A stretch of 64,000 nt of DNA, taken from positions 16,368,001 to 16,432,000 of the forward strand of contig OU342635.1 in the NCBI GenBank assembly GCA_910589415.1. The letters run 5' to 3'. This stretch comes from Malachius bipustulatus. Its lineage: Eukaryota; Arthropoda; Insecta; Coleoptera; Melyridae. The translations under genes were made by a program, and so were the position numbers. This document shows, one piece after another, positions 1 through 12,500 of this stretch (within the stretch, counting starts at the first letter, position 1; each line of letters begins with the position of its first letter). The notes below the pieces were generated by a model, which was not told where the DNA came from, did not search any database, and worked only from the letters and a program-made list of their open reading frames with translations.

Positions 1-217
1 AAGACTTATCAAGACTGCCGCCTACTCCCTCCGTTATTGGGAGTGAGGAGTAAGGGCTATTTAAATTTCAGCAGTTCATTCAAGTTTATTATTGGACCTC
101 ATTTGATTCATTTTTTTTGCATCTTCTCCCTTATACCTATGAAAGTTAACAATTACAAAACTATGTGCAAAACACATACATATATCTATTGCGTAACGAG
201 AGAAGTTAATCTAATCA

Positions 218-272
218 TTGCCCAATATCGCTGTACGGCATACAACTTTGTTATTTTAAATAGGACACCCTG
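218..272 (-). repeat. Fragment of a CAGGGTGT-type foldback element
   Basis: This 55-bp stretch ends in CACCCTG followed by TA. It matches, with few changes, the segment at 58364-58419 inside a full palindromic element (58235-59085), including the shared words CAATATCGCTGTACG and ACAACTTTGTTATTTT. It is a detached copy of one arm module. Nothing corresponds to the other arm within 1 kb, so it is a solo module or a truncated copy. Confidence 0.7.
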
Positions 273-282
273 TATGTTATAA

Positions 283-1019
283 CCTTTTTAAATTGTCATT
301 AGTTAAAATTTCTAGATATAAATGCATGTATCTTTACAACAATCAGTTGTTAGTAAACATAAAACCACGACCTCGAGCTAGATACGGTTCCACTGACAGA
401 CACAAAAAAATGCGTCGTCAAAAACGTTCAAGAACTATTCAAAAATCAACTAGGTACTCACCAAGTCCAACTAATAATTTTTATTGTCATGGTAGGATTC
501 TCACTATCCCAGTCAGTTTTTTTTTTAAATGAATAGACAATATTTCATACGTTTATAATTTCCGACAGGATTCATTCCGCTTGACAATGTTCCCGTCAGT
601 TTTGCATGGAAATATCAACGTGGACGTTTCGCAGGACCCAAGATAGGTGGGTGATTTATTATTGTCTAGATGTAACGAGAGATGCCAGGAATAAATTATC
701 GCGAAGGTATATAGACACACCAAGGACCTCTGTAATTGCGTTATCAAAACTCTCCGACCCTAACATAATCAAGATACGTCATCTGTAGTGTACCTGATTT
801 GAAATATAAAGGGAACCTCATTTATTATACATCAGGGTTCATAATGGAATCCATTCAAAGTAGGCAGGTGTAGGTAGGTAAATATGTAGAATAGGAATCG
901 ACTTATTATAAAGTTTATAAGTATTGTCAACCTTTCCTATCTGTAATAATAGGTAGGTACTTATTGTTGATAAAAACAAGATTGAGTAAATAATTCATTA
1001 AGTTTAATATGCTTGGTGG
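283..1019. other. AT-rich stretch without recognisable gene
   Basis: I see only short open frames without conserved motifs, and no clear repeat structure. The frames here (up to 79 codons) have no recognisable domain and no convincing splice context. Confidence 0.5.
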
Positions 1020-1781
1020 TATATCCAGATTGTCAATGAAGGCCCTTGCATGGCCTTCGTGATAGAATGTCTGCCTTTCTATGGATTCGCCCAGATTCAC
1101 CATCTCTCTTGGCCCGGACCAGTTGTTCAGAGTCGCCCTTTACTCGAACAGTTTGTGCAGCCACCAACCGAATCTCTTAGGAAGATCTTGCCGAAGTGCA
1201 TGGCATGATTTTGCCGTTCTTTTCTAAAGCGTGCGCTGCGAGATGTTTAGGATGACAACGTACTTCTGCATAATATCCAGACCAAGTATAAAATCATCTA
1301 CGATGTCAGCAACCGCAATATCTTCTCTCCCAAGGTAAATCGTTCAGCCAAATTACCATCCCAGCTTCTCCAAAAACACGAATTGTCTCACCAGGTGCTG
1401 TCTTCAGGATAGCTTCGCTTATTAAAGGGGTGACTTCCCTTTATTTCATCCCACGGCGACTGACGATTGACCTTGTAGCACCGATATCAATCAGAAAAAC
1501 GAATTTCTGACCGCCGAGCTCACCACTTAAGAGCTGGCTATCGCTGGATTTCTGCAAGAGCATATGTCCTGGGGCTTGGATGCTTGCCAACCAGCGGACC
1601 CTCTTTGGCACTAGTTGGATTCTGTTTTCCTGGTTCGTAATCACAGCTGACTGTCCTGTACTTGAATGTTCCAGGAACAATCTGGGGAACGTACCAACGG
1701 CAGTCTTGGCGTATTTATCCAGCTTTCCCGGTTATATAGCAACGATGCCTACTCGAATCCTGTCAAATTTCGCCTAATTCC
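1020..1781 (-). pseudogene. Ty3/gypsy-type pol relic: protease and a piece of the RNase H region
   Basis: The minus-strand frame at 1441-1680 reads FLIDIGATRSIVS, a retropepsin active-site loop in which the usual D-T/S-G has become D-I-G. Further downstream, with frame breaks, come DDFILGLDIMQ (the flap/helix region typical of gypsy proteases) and then GRIHRKADILSRRP, which resembles the NADALSRRPC block after the RNase H domain. The reverse transcriptase that should lie between them is absent, so the copy has a large internal deletion as well as stops and frameshifts. It is continuous with the gag relic at 3945-4980; the DNA transposon at 1785-3941 sits between them. It is non-functional. 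The family is recognised from motifs only. Confidence 0.7.
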
Positions 1782-1784
1782 TAA

Positions 1785-3941
1785 TAGTACGGTGTAATTA
1801 GACCTAAACCTCAACATCCAAAGTAAAAGTTTTCCTCCAACACCAAATTGCTCTACATAGTCCCCTTATTCTATGGTAAAAAGTTACACCATTTTGAGCG
1901 TCGGGTTTGGGGGTGAGGGGGGGGGGGCGAATTTGAAAAATCACTAGTTTTTTTAGTTTTTCGTAAATATTTCAAAAACTAAGCGGTTTATCCTAAACAT
2001 TGTTATATACAAAAATGTTCTACGTTAAATTTCAAATAAGAATGGTCCTTTTCATAATCACTCTAAATTGTACGGTTCAAGAGTTACAGACGGTGTAAAT
2101 GTTAACTTTTTCGTAATTTTGATAATTAAAAAAAAAAATAAGCTTCGTAAAAGAATGTTGCTATTTCAGTGGCCGGTGGTATGTTAGTGATAAGTCCTTG
2201 AAGGAACGACAACCTCACCACCTTATCAAGGGGCACTCTTTTTTAAGGGAAAAGAGGCTTCCACAGGCCTAGGCCATATAAACCTGTGGTACGGAGAAAC
2301 CCACCCTGAACTTTCTACGAACATTGCAACATAAATTCACTTCTTAAGCATAAATATCTTTCAAATTTGGAATGTTCAATGTCTTTATTAACTTCACTCA
2401 TCCTCCAGCACATTATCCTCCTCCTCTAGCTCGTCGTCTAAGATGTTATTATTGTCCATGTTATCACATGCTTGGCCTGAGCAATTGTTGCATATGCTAG
2501 TGCAGTTTAGACCACTCCTTCTGCATTCACAATTACGAACGCATTCATCTTTGCAAGTACACATTATAAGGGACAGTAATTCCTGGGGGGCTGCAGGACG
2601 TGCTGTTGTAATTGGTGTCAGGTGGTCGCCAATCTTCTTCCAACCCCACTCGAGTGGATCCTTATCTTCATTCAGCCACTGTTGTACCTGGTGGTAGGTC
2701 CTAAATGAATGCTGTCTGGACGCTCCTGAAGTGGGGGGTAGTGCATCCAACTTCAGTAATGCATGTATAGGCTGCTTTGCAATCGTTTTCAAGTAGGACT
2801 GGTAGCGGAGACAATCTAGATCTTCAGTGTTCTTGGCTCCAAACATTGCAACTAGGAAGTAATTTCCTGCATCAGCCACTGCACTGGGGTCGGCTTTGGG
2901 GTTGTTGAAGACCAGAAGTTTTTCACGAAGAACGGTGTTGGCTTGAACTTTCCTATAAGGTGCAATTTTTCCCTTCTTATAGACAGCAGACACAGTGTCA
3001 CATCCTGTGAAGGCGTATGTAACCAGAAGTACATCTTTCATATCCCCAATGCCTTGCTGAATGTCAGAAATAATGTACACTTTTTCCTGGTGATTTCCTT
3101 TTTTAGGTACGACCATTTTCAGTGTATTCCCTGAAGGTGCGTGGACAGTCAACAGTACTAATAAGTCCGTGTCATCACCAATAACACACGTTTGAACATC
3201 TTTCTTTGCTTCATCAATAGCTGTTAAGACTACTAATAGGTCAGCATCACCCGATGCTTGAAGAACCGTGCAACTACATTGTTGCAAGTGCGGTGAAAGG
3301 AGGGTTATTAGACCCATCTTGTTTTTAGCACTAGCTAAAAATTCATTTTGATTTATGTTGACATGGATTGAGTCTTCTACTTTGACCACAATGTTGGAAC
3401 GTGATCTTCGTAGGTGTTCTTGATCCTTTGTGTTACTTCGTTCGTAACCATCAAAAACAACAACAATTATTTTTACTTTTTCAACCTTCTATGGTGCCTC
3501 TTAGCCTCTTTTTGACTATAATACTGTGGTATATTATTACTCTTTAATTAAATCATTTACTTATTTCTATATAGCTGTATTTGGAAAAAAAAACCTTAAA
3601 AATTATACATATCATTTTTATTTTTACACCGTCTGCAACTCATGAACCGTAAATTTTACAGGGAATATGCATAGGACATTTTTAGTTTAAAATTTCATGT
3701 AGAATATTTTTGTATATAACACTCTTTGTGCTAAGCAGCTTAGTTTTCAACCAATTTCCAAACAACTAAAAAAACTACTAAATTTCCTACTTTTTCTCCC
3801 CCTCCCCCCCAAACCCGACGCTCAAAATGGTGTAACTTTTTACCAAACAATAAGAGGGGTACCAACAATTTGGAGTTGGAATAAAACTTTTACTTTGGAT
3901 GTCAAGGTTAGGGCTTTTTTCAGGTTAATAACACCGTACTA
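1785..3941 (-). mobile_element. DNA transposon with about 320-bp TIRs and TAA target duplication, Academ-like
   Basis: Left TIR (1785 to about 2107) and right TIR (about 3627-3941) are imperfect inverted copies, both starting TAGTACGGTGT. They share a block with GAGCGTCGGGTTTG, a poly-G/C run and TTTTTCCAAA-like AT-rich tracts. The element is flanked by TAA on both sides (1782-1784 and 3942-3944), a 3-bp target duplication. Inside is one minus-strand frame coding for a PIN/XPG-like protein ending in a Cys-rich CXC-like motif. Known context: Academ elements carry XPG-type nucleases and short (3-4 bp) target duplications, so Academ is the best fit, but I could not confirm it by comparison. At about 2.15 kb it is shorter than an autonomous copy should be. 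It is inserted in a gypsy-type relic. Confidence 0.65.
2394..3488 (-). pseudogene. Partial transposon protein: PIN/XPG-like nuclease fold plus CXC-like Cys cluster
   Basis: The frame is open from 3488 down to the TGA at 2394. No ATG lies at the 5' side: the first candidate start at 3389 is GTG, while coding similarity clearly runs upstream of it (VVVFDGYERSNTKDQEHLRR). The Asp-rich signatures VVVFDGY, ASGDADLLVVL, GDDTDLLVLL and FTGCDTVSAVYKKGK form the pattern of a PIN/XPG-like metal-dependent nuclease. Near the C-terminus a cluster CTCKDECVRNCECRRSGLNC followed by CxxCxxxxxC resembles a CXC (tesmin/TSO1) zinc motif. The end is acidic (EEEDN repeats). It looks like the C-terminal part of a larger transposase whose N-terminal half is deleted. 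Many insect genomes hold repeated proteins of this kind. Function of this copy: probably none. Confidence 0.6.
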
Positions 3942-3944
3942 TAA

Positions 3945-4980
3945 CCAACTGCATTATCTAATCCACTTTAACCTCCAGAGTTTCTAGTCTTCTAGAAAAT
4001 CTTTCCTTATGTTGATCTCTTCAAAAACCACCTCCCGGAATCGATGTAAGTCACCTCGTGTAGAATTACACACTGTCTCGAGGCGGAGTGTTTGAAGCAG
4101 AGCCTTTATTTTGTTCACTCAAATAACTTCACTCAACATCTGCCCGGTATCCTGATCTCTCAACCCTTCCATTAAAGCCCGTCTCGACATGCCTCCTAGG
4201 TAGTCAATCAGGTACCCCGGGTACGCCAGGTGGACTGGCCGTTCGATGTCCGCTTTTAATTCTTGCAGAGTCTCTTCGCTCCTCTATTTTCTTGAGGCCA
4301 GCAGCGTCTGGAGCATTTGCTTCATATTGATGTCTCCAAGCGCAGTTGGAGAGCCCTAACTAGCTTGTCAAATTACCTCTGGTCCTGTTCCGGAATAGTC
4401 TGCAGAAGTTCCAGAGATGTTCCCTTTAAGGCCATAATGAGAGCTGCAGCCTTCTCCTCTGGCGTCCATGCATTGGTTTCATCGGCGGCATAAAACTGAC
4501 GTCAATAAATATTCCAAGAGCTCTGCTCGTCATAATTGAGAAGCTTTACGTGATGTGAACCATTTCCGTGGGTGCTCGCTGCACTACCCGCACTTCGCCG
4601 TTGACGTGCTTCAAGGCTCTGGATGCGATTCAGCAGTCTCTCTATTTCATCGGTGACCTCTTTCCTGATGTCGATGGACTCTTGCATGATTTCTTCTATA
4701 AATTTTTCGTAGAATTGGTCTTGATCGTTCTTCAATTCATCCAGAATTTTCTTAATTTCTTCTTGCTCTTTTCATCTTCTCAATTATTCTTCTTCCTTTT
4801 CTTTTAACCGTGTCAGTCAGTTATTCTTCTTCCTTTTCTTTTACCCGTTTCAATTCTTCTGCTTCCTATTCTCTTAACAGTTTCACATCTTCATCTTCTA
4901 GGATTTTCGTTTCTTCATCGATCTAGTCGTTCAAGGTTTTCTCTTGTTTTTCTATCATCCTAATTGCTGCTTCATTGCTT
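3945..4980 (-). pseudogene. Gypsy-type gag relic
   Basis: The minus strand at 4371-4500 reads YAADETNAWTPEEKAAALIM followed by ALKGTSLELLQTIPEQDQR, a typical gypsy-family gag (capsid-like) segment. Further 3' it continues with LVRALQLRLE and, near 4140-4240, words like YPGYPDYLGGMSRRALMEGL when frame breaks are followed. Upstream, the frame at 4502-4735 is Glu/Lys-rich and coiled-coil-like (EEIMQESIDIRKEVTDEIER). Between about 4790 and 4900 a 43-bp unit rich in AAAGGAAGAAGAA is repeated. Stops and frame changes are frequent, so this is dead. It belongs with the protease relic at 1020-1781. Confidence 0.65.
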
Positions 4981-7900
4981 CAACTTCCATTTTCTGGCCG
5001 TGCTTCTGGTTACTATGGGCATAAACATTCAATACTTGATTTATCACACCAAAATTATCACCCACACCTGACAACAATGCAATCTTACAAATCTTACACT
5101 ACTATCGCTTTCTTAAATAGCACACTGTCTAATTTCGTTCACCTATTAGGTATCGCTTGTTTCACTGGACTGTTCTCGTTAGCTTAGCTTATATGCACCC
5201 TTATGTTCTTCTCGAACGCCTTCTAGGATTATTGGCTACTTCCCGAACCCTTTTCTAGAATTCCGAAGATTCAATTCCCAGAATATTCTAGAAGTAGCTA
5301 CAGGAGTAGTTTTTAGACGTCATCTGAGTCCATACTTGAAAGTTAGTTCTCGAACTTTCCCTCTCATAGCCGAGGATTTCTTTATAAACGGTACAACGGT
5401 ATTGGGAGAATAGGAGTATGGTAGAGGTATTGTACGGAACTCGTGCGATCCGACTGAAGTAGACGGAGTCTATACAGGCTCCACCACTCCATCATATCTT
5501 GGACCGGCCATTGACACTGCAGCACCGATCAGTCGCACTCGGATATCTTAACAATATTGCTAGTCCTTCAATTCCTTCAGTAAACACAGATAGTATTCAT
5601 GAAAGTTCAAACATTTCCATTCTTTCAAACAGTATAACAGTGAGACGTAAGCTTTTTCTCAACTAGCTTAGCACAGATGCATGACACGTTACGAATTTTT
5701 TTATTTATTATTTGCCTTTATAAAAAGAAGGGAGAGCAGAGAAATAAATGTACCTACGTAGGTACTGTCCGATTTTTGTATCATTCCAGAAATCGATCAT
5801 TCCAGAAATCGCGATGCCCAGTCTGCCGACTGCTGACAGTCCTTATTGAACTTGGAGTGACTAAAGAAAATGTTATATCCTGATACGTATTGTGATGGCA
5901 GGGCGTTCCTTCGTCAGCTTTGAAAGACAAAAATGAAATAAAATGATCGAGAGAAATAAACATTAACACAGATTGTGAATTGTGGGGGATAAGTTGGGAC
6001 CCCTGGAGTTCAGTACAGTCCAGGATCGCTTTATCTTTCGGAAAACCTCTAAAGCTTAGTACGTGATCGAGAGATAAACGTCCCAAAAATCGAATACATT
6101 TTTGTGAATTGTTCGGAAGAGTACCTACGTTAATCTGGATAGGTTAAGGTGTGCCATACTTGTGTATTTCAGAGAGACATCTAGATCCAAACGTTGCGCA
6201 GCGTTCCAAATGATATTTCAATATTTTCGTTCCAAGCTTATTGCTGTTATTGACACCGACACAAATATTTGATCGACGTCCCTGAAAAAGTTAGTTTTTT
6301 GCTTGCTTTAAAATTGTCTCAGGTATTGACATGGCGTCTTGATGTCTTATGGGCATGATAACGGTGTGTTGTGCTGTTAAGTTACTGCTGTCATTACTGC
6401 AAAAGAATGATGTGAGTCTTTGGTGAGCGGACAACAACGACTTAAAAACGGCAGAAGATAACTGGAATGATATAAATGGAATGCTTAGAATTATCTGGCA
6501 AAGCACTCTGCCGAAAAAGTGACGTAATGTGCCATTCGTTGACAAAACTTAATGACGTAAAGCAGTTTATACGAAACTGCACGACACAAAATACACCATC
6601 AACAACAGTCGTTTTGAGTCGGTCGATAGTAACAGTTGTGGAATAATATAAACTTTTAGTGTTTTTTTTGCTCGTTTCGGGACACATTTGATTTAGCTAT
6701 CCAGAAAGACAAATGCGCTGCAATAACTCTCGCGGGTTTAATTGACTCGACAATTCAATGTACTTATTGATCGAATTACCAATTACGGTTCCCCGTAGGT
6801 GTTTAGCCGGATAATTACAGCTCGCTTATAGAGCTTTGCGAACTGGCTTAGGTTTCCGTCAAGGAAACAGTTACCCTAAGCCATAATTCGTGGTGCGGCT
6901 GCAGGAAATGAAAATGGATTTGCATTGCCCGCTTTAGTACTCGCCTTGGATGCAAATTTTATGATTATCTTTTACTTCATAAGCGTCGAATTCAAGGACT
7001 AAGCGATAATAAAATTGATGGCGGGATTTATCGTCATTCTCCGCCTGGCGCCCATGTCTTGCATCGCATCTTCGTTTCTGTAATGGAAAGTTCACATCGG
7101 AAGTAAAAACTCCCGCAGATGTCTCCCGATTCGAAGTACACGTTTCTAGATTGCGAATGAGCTTCCCGAAGACGCTCAATCCAATTATTATGTAATAAGT
7201 GCTGTCCCGTTTGCTAATCGCCCATTAGCCTTCCATTACGGTTGACGTTATCGCACTTCGATAATAATAAGTCTCGCCGCTTTATGGCTCGGCTTTGTTA
7301 ATTTTTAATGAATTTTTGACACTACTTTAGTCGACCCGCTGTATTTAATAATTATTGTGGTGAACGTGATAATGCGTCAAAAGAGAAAAAATAACTTGCG
7401 GCTTTTAGCCACAACCGAATTTTACAGTCATTTTCTCTTGGTTTTCCTCTTTTGTCAATTGCTTTTCACAGTTTGTCTAATGATTTTATTATTTTTCTAT
7501 CTATAAATGACTATTGTACCTAGTCATTGATTGATCATTAATTGATATCCATCAATTTCCCTTTATGTCAAATTGGTTTAACTTTTTATCAATTGCTTTT
7601 TCTATTTACGTGCAGTGACAGTATTGAAACACTGGAACAGCATTTAGTATAAAAAGAATCTAATTTGACAAAAATAGTATATTATTTTATACGGAGGGAA
7701 AGTGACACTTTTCATGGCTTGCTCTCTATTATCAGCCGAACGAAGTGAGGCTATTTAAAAATGCTATTTTTTCTTCAAATGTGGGCAAATTTAAACAAGA
7801 ACGTCACTTTTAATTGAAGGAAAACGGATTTTCAAAGAGGTTTGGACCGGTAAGTAGGTGAGTATGGAGTATGGAGTGTGGGCTGCTTTTAGGAACCCTT

Positions 7901-9160
7901 AAATGTGGAACCGTGTTTTTCAATTAACACGGTATTGAAAATAAACAAATATTTGTGTATTAATGCACCCTTGAAGCTAATGCCGCTGTTCTCTTGGAAT
8001 TAATAATTTAAGTGTTTCGTACCACTTTATAATGACTATTCTAATTGAATATATAAAATATTACAGTATAAATAAAATATATTTGATGAATTTTATTGGG
8101 ATTAAGGTTCTAATTTAAATTTGCCACTAAAGATTCTTCACAGAACAAATTAGAAAAACTTTCGCACAGCATGCGAGGAGAAGACTGAAGACATGGACGG
8201 TACCGTTTCGTCCTTATTATGGACTCATCAGCATATCATATCAGTCAGCTCTAAACCACACATGATATACGAAATTTGGAAGTTCTATGTATTCTAACTG
8301 GTGTTTTCGTTTTGTAGTGGCTTTTAATTTCAAATGAGTGAGTAGGCAACCAGAGAAACGTGCGTGTCTTTTATATAGTATTATCCTCGTTATAACAGTA
8401 GAGTTGTCATGGATTTATGAACTTTACACTACTAATGCAGATAAGTATAAATAAATAGAGCGACCTATTCTTCAGTGCGGAAATAGGCCCTTATCATCAG
8501 TTAAAGATGGCTGTAATGCCAATAATTATTTATAGGCCTAGCGGGGAGAGATACAGGTCCTGGTCAGGCTATTGTTCATTAAATTATGCTTAGATTTGCT
8601 AACTTTTAATTTAATCTGTCACTATTCAAATAACACGAATGGTAAAAGATAGATTGTAGCCCCCCTGTATATTATACATCCTGAATTCAAAAAAGCATTT
8701 TACAGAGGTTGAACATTTTGAACAAAGATAACGGCTTCGGTATTAAAAGCTAGTTTACTTTTTTTTTTGCATTTTATGAAGTTATCTGGGGCATGTTTCA
8801 TGGAGGAATAATTTATCCCTTTTGAAGTTTACCAATTCATTACATTCCTGATCCCACCATGCGAGAGAGATTCCGATTTCTGTTTGTAAGAAGCTTAATT
8901 CGCAGTCGGTAGCGTAGCGGCCTTTGTAACAACAGGCATATTCCGTTTTCTCTGTTTGTTAACTCGGGTATTTCGGCTTTATCGAATCCACGATAATTAT
9001 ATGTTTGAATAGCGTCCAGTTTGCGGTTTTTGGCCCTTTTTTAAGCGGAAATTTACTTTATTCATGATTCGAATGTAGATTAGAAGTTCCACCTAACCTA
9101 AATAAGTCCCCGCACCAGTAAAACTCCACCTAAACAAAAAACTCGTCCATCTGCTGCAGT
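4981..9160. other. Region without recognised gene; possible LTR debris at 5200-5560
   Basis: 5200-5560 contains TTCTAGAATATTC-like words and could be remains of the gypsy element's 5' LTR, but no matching 3' copy was seen. Two related phrases (GATCGAGAGAAATAAAC near 5945 and GATCGAGAGATAAACG near 6065) suggest an old short duplication. Open frames here (for example 5781-6086 and 6934-7179, minus) have no recognisable domain. 7.2-9.1 kb is AT-rich. The missing first exons of STK32 were not found here. Confidence 0.4.
7390..7660. repeat. Dispersed repeat rich in GTCAATTGCTTTT, related to 42370-42500
   Basis: The phrase TTTTGTCAATTGCTTTTC occurs at about 7450 and again, in inverse orientation, near 42450. 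The phrase TATTTACGTGCAGTGACAGT near 7605 matches TATTTAAGTGCAGTAACAGT near 42405 in the same orientation. Both copies are imperfect inverted repeats around an AT-rich centre. This fits an old non-autonomous element, but no target duplication could be read. Confidence 0.45.
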
Positions 9161-9555
9161 CAGGGATGGGCTTTTACATATAAGGAAATATTCTTTTACA
9201 GTTTCCATGCAAAGAATATGCAAACCATGCAAAAAATGTAAACAAAGGTGTCACTGCTTTGAACAAAAGGCTTTCTCTGTCACTGCTGTCAGTGGTGTCA
9301 TTGCTGTGAAAAGTTTCACATGTCATATGTACACATGATTGATTTATTGATGAGGTTTGACTTAATGCACAAAATTGAGAAGATCAGTAGGTATATAGGC
9401 AAAAGCGAAGAAAGAAAAAAAAAGGCTTTCAGAACCTTATTTCATAGTAAAATTAATTGTTTACATTGTTTACTTTCTTTACGTTCATTAAAGGTAAATT
9501 AGGCTGTGTAAACAATTGCGTTGTTTACATTTAATTGTTTACGCGCCCATCCCTG
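9161..9555. mobile_element. hAT-type MITE
   Basis: The left end CAGGGATGGGC (9161) and right end GCCCATCCCTG (ending 9555) are perfect inverted repeats of 11 bp. The flanking 8-mers are GCTGCAGT (9153-9160) and GATGCAGT (9556-9563), identical at 7 of 8 positions, which is the 8-bp target duplication of hAT elements. The 395-bp interior has repeated TGTAAACA/TGTTTAC words near both ends (about 9235 and 9507-9545) and no transposase, so it is non-autonomous. CAGGG/CAGTG termini are common in the hAT superfamily. Confidence 0.85.
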
Positions 9556-9563
9556 GATGCAGT

Positions 9564-12500
9564 GTACTGATAGTGAGAACTTGAGTGAGATTGATTCAAT
9601 TATTAATGTCTTAATCAGTCTAAGAACTTTATCCGCCACTTTCTTACAACTGCTGATTTCCTGTTACACCAATACCATGTGCACCGCTGAATCCAAAAGT
9701 CTTAAAAAGAACAATTCGAGAAGAGATCGATACCAGGAAGAGTCTTCGAGATTGCTATTTGATGCTTTTGAGGCTCAAAAATGGAAAAGTTTTGGGAATG
9801 AAAACGAAGCGATCTGGAGCGAACTGGTAGCAATCACGAATAAGCTTGTATCATATTTTATATAAAGGCGGTGGGCCAACTTATCGAAGAAGAAGAAAAA
9901 ACGTTACAAACAATTTTACGTTTTTGAGAAAATTTTACTTAGCAAAAGGTAAGTTATCCTCTGCAGAGCTCTTCTATTTTACGATCTGGAGAAGGGATAA
10001 ATTATGTGATCGATCTATTTACCCTAATTATGTAATCATCGACGATAACAAATAATAATATTTCCCAGGAGAAACTACCAATTTAGAACATTTCCTTGAC
10101 TGATAATCAATAATAATTATAGGTACATTAAGTTTATCTAAGAAACCTCCAACCAAATTTAAAGCAGTTTGTATAATTACTCAGGCGTTAATACGCTGTT
10201 CTGCATTGGGTATATTTTACTTGTTATTTGTATTTTACTTTAGTGAGTCTTGGTCTTAAGTTTTTTCAGTTAGCTAAGTAGGTACCTATGTGAAAAAATT
10301 ATCAAACGCGGAAGCAAAACTGTCTGTCCCAGAAAACAGTCGTTAATCCCAGAAGTGAAAAATATGCACTTTATGGATGCGTATTGCATACAAGATTTTA
10401 TCTACGAGTAACTTAAAAAAGAACGAAATTCTAAAATACGAGTATAAAAGAAAACACTTATTATGTATTCATATAAGTGTTATAGTGCTTCTGTGAAGTT
10501 ATTAAGGCCTTTTTCATCACGCCATTTGATTAAGGTGACATATTTCCTAATATTATACACTTCTTCAGATTTTTGAGGTAACAGAGATTTTGTCTAGCGA
10601 CATTTGATTGAAAACGTCACAAAACACAAAATAATTGTACATAGATCTGCCGATCTGCGAATAAACGTCGACGTTTCTCTAGTAGGTGGTGTACTCATCA
10701 AGCTTTAGGTCGGCGTGGGACTACCTATGCAGATCAGCGTCGAACTAGATATAACTACATCAGTTACTCGCGCTCAGGCCGCTCTCTAAACTGGGCGGCA
10801 TGCAGTGATGAGTTGCACCTGTTTTACATCTCTGCCGTCATGTTCAATAATTATTGTTTTTGTATGCGATTTCGTGATTGAACTATTCAAATAATTCGAT
10901 ACATTTCAGGCCATGACTAACGTGAAATGAGTGTAATAAAGAACCGCTATACGACACTTTATTTCACTCGTTTTTACTTTATGCAATCCTTATGATAATT
11001 ATACATTTTCTGAATTAAGAAACGTGTAAAAAAGTGCCTTTTATGTATCACGCGTAGATAAATGTTACTTACAATTTAATATGCTTTGAGGTACGATGTA
11101 ACAATTTTTTCTATACTTTAGCTGTTATAAATTTAGATAGCTTGATTCCTTTTTCACACCCCATATTATAGCGCATCAAGACTCAAAAGTGCTTTGTCGT
11201 TTCTTCACTTAACATGATAGGATTTTTTTACACGAATAATTAAGTTTGGTGGAGCAAAACGGGTTTGATCAAATGATTCACTTGAAGGAATTCCAGGACA
11301 TCAAAGCTTGCGCCTCGCCTGAATATATATATCAGATTAAACCTTTATTAAATCTGCATAAGGACTCTTTTCTCGACAAAGCACACGGCGGAATAATAAA
11401 TAAGTTTGAACGTCGGGAGTATTCGCAAAACCTAATTACACATACATTTATTTTACGTTCAAGAAAAATAGGAATGTTATTTTCGCGTGTTTGTTTCTAT
11501 ACGCGCTTAGAGATAATTTATACAAACAATGATACTTGTAACAGTATCGAAAAAAAATAAGTGGTACTTAGTGCTTGGGTAATTTGATTCCGGAGTTTTC
11601 CAGAGTGAAGTGAGTTTCAAGTTACTGTAAATAAATCATCGAGTTAATCTAAAAATTCCAGCAATCTCTACAAGATTAACGAAATACTTCGCGTGTATTA
11701 TTTATTTTTTTTTTATAAATTGGAAGGCATTCATTTTCTGTTAAATTTTCCTAAAATTCAATACACTTCTTGAGCAGGATAGTCATTATTGATACAAAAT
11801 ATATAATAGAGTGTCCATCTAGGTATTATATATCGCTGGTTCAATGCCAACGCATTGCTTACCCTTAATCAGCATTATTGCAAGGTCGGTACCTTGCAGG
11901 GTTACCGTCTTGTTATTAAAAATTACTTATCTATCTATAGGTATCAGTATATTGTATTACAGCAACGCTTGTTTTGATAAAAAACTAGTTAATCAATTGA
12001 CTTTAAAATATTTACTTATTAAAAAGTAAGATTTCCTTGCTAATAATCTTAACTGGTTCATGACACCTATCCATCACAGCGACTTTGACGCCTCTTATGA
12101 ATGACGTCTTCTGCAAACATCATTAATGCGGATGAAGAGTCCAATAAGAGAAATAGTATTGACCTCTCAGCTCCCATAATTACAATTCTCTGACGTGGAC
12201 GTGGCAGCAGTAAACTACAAGAAAGCGCGTCTAGGGACGTGGTCCAGTAACTTTTCGTTATTTTTTTAACTTCTCAGCATGCCTTAATATTATCCCAGAT
12301 ACAGACTCTCTGATGTAATATGCGCTGCTAGAGAAAACCAGCCGCAAGCCATTAAATCGATTGAGTTGTTACTGAGAATTGCACGCGGGGGTGACATCAT
12401 CATTCGTTTGAAGTGGACTACAAACCTCAATGCTCCTTTTTTTCCATTGCATTGCACAAGACTTCGGTCATTCTAGATCGAGAAGGCTCGTTATCATTCT

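Noticed and set aside
5200..5560. LTR of the gypsy relic
   Set aside because: No second copy and no clear TG..CA ends, so only noted as possible debris.
5781..6086. 101-codon minus-strand frame
   Set aside because: No recognisable family, and it overlaps a short internal duplication; chance frame is likelier.
8920..9000. Possible second tRNA-like unit (GTAGCGTAGCGG ... TCGAATCCAC)
   Set aside because: Box spacing and stems do not fit a tRNA; similarity too weak.
9521..9865. 114-codon plus-strand frame
   Set aside because: It begins inside the hAT MITE and crosses its border, and no domain is recognisable.
11246..11560. 104-codon plus-strand frame
   Set aside because: No ATG start in context, no motif, AT-rich surroundings.
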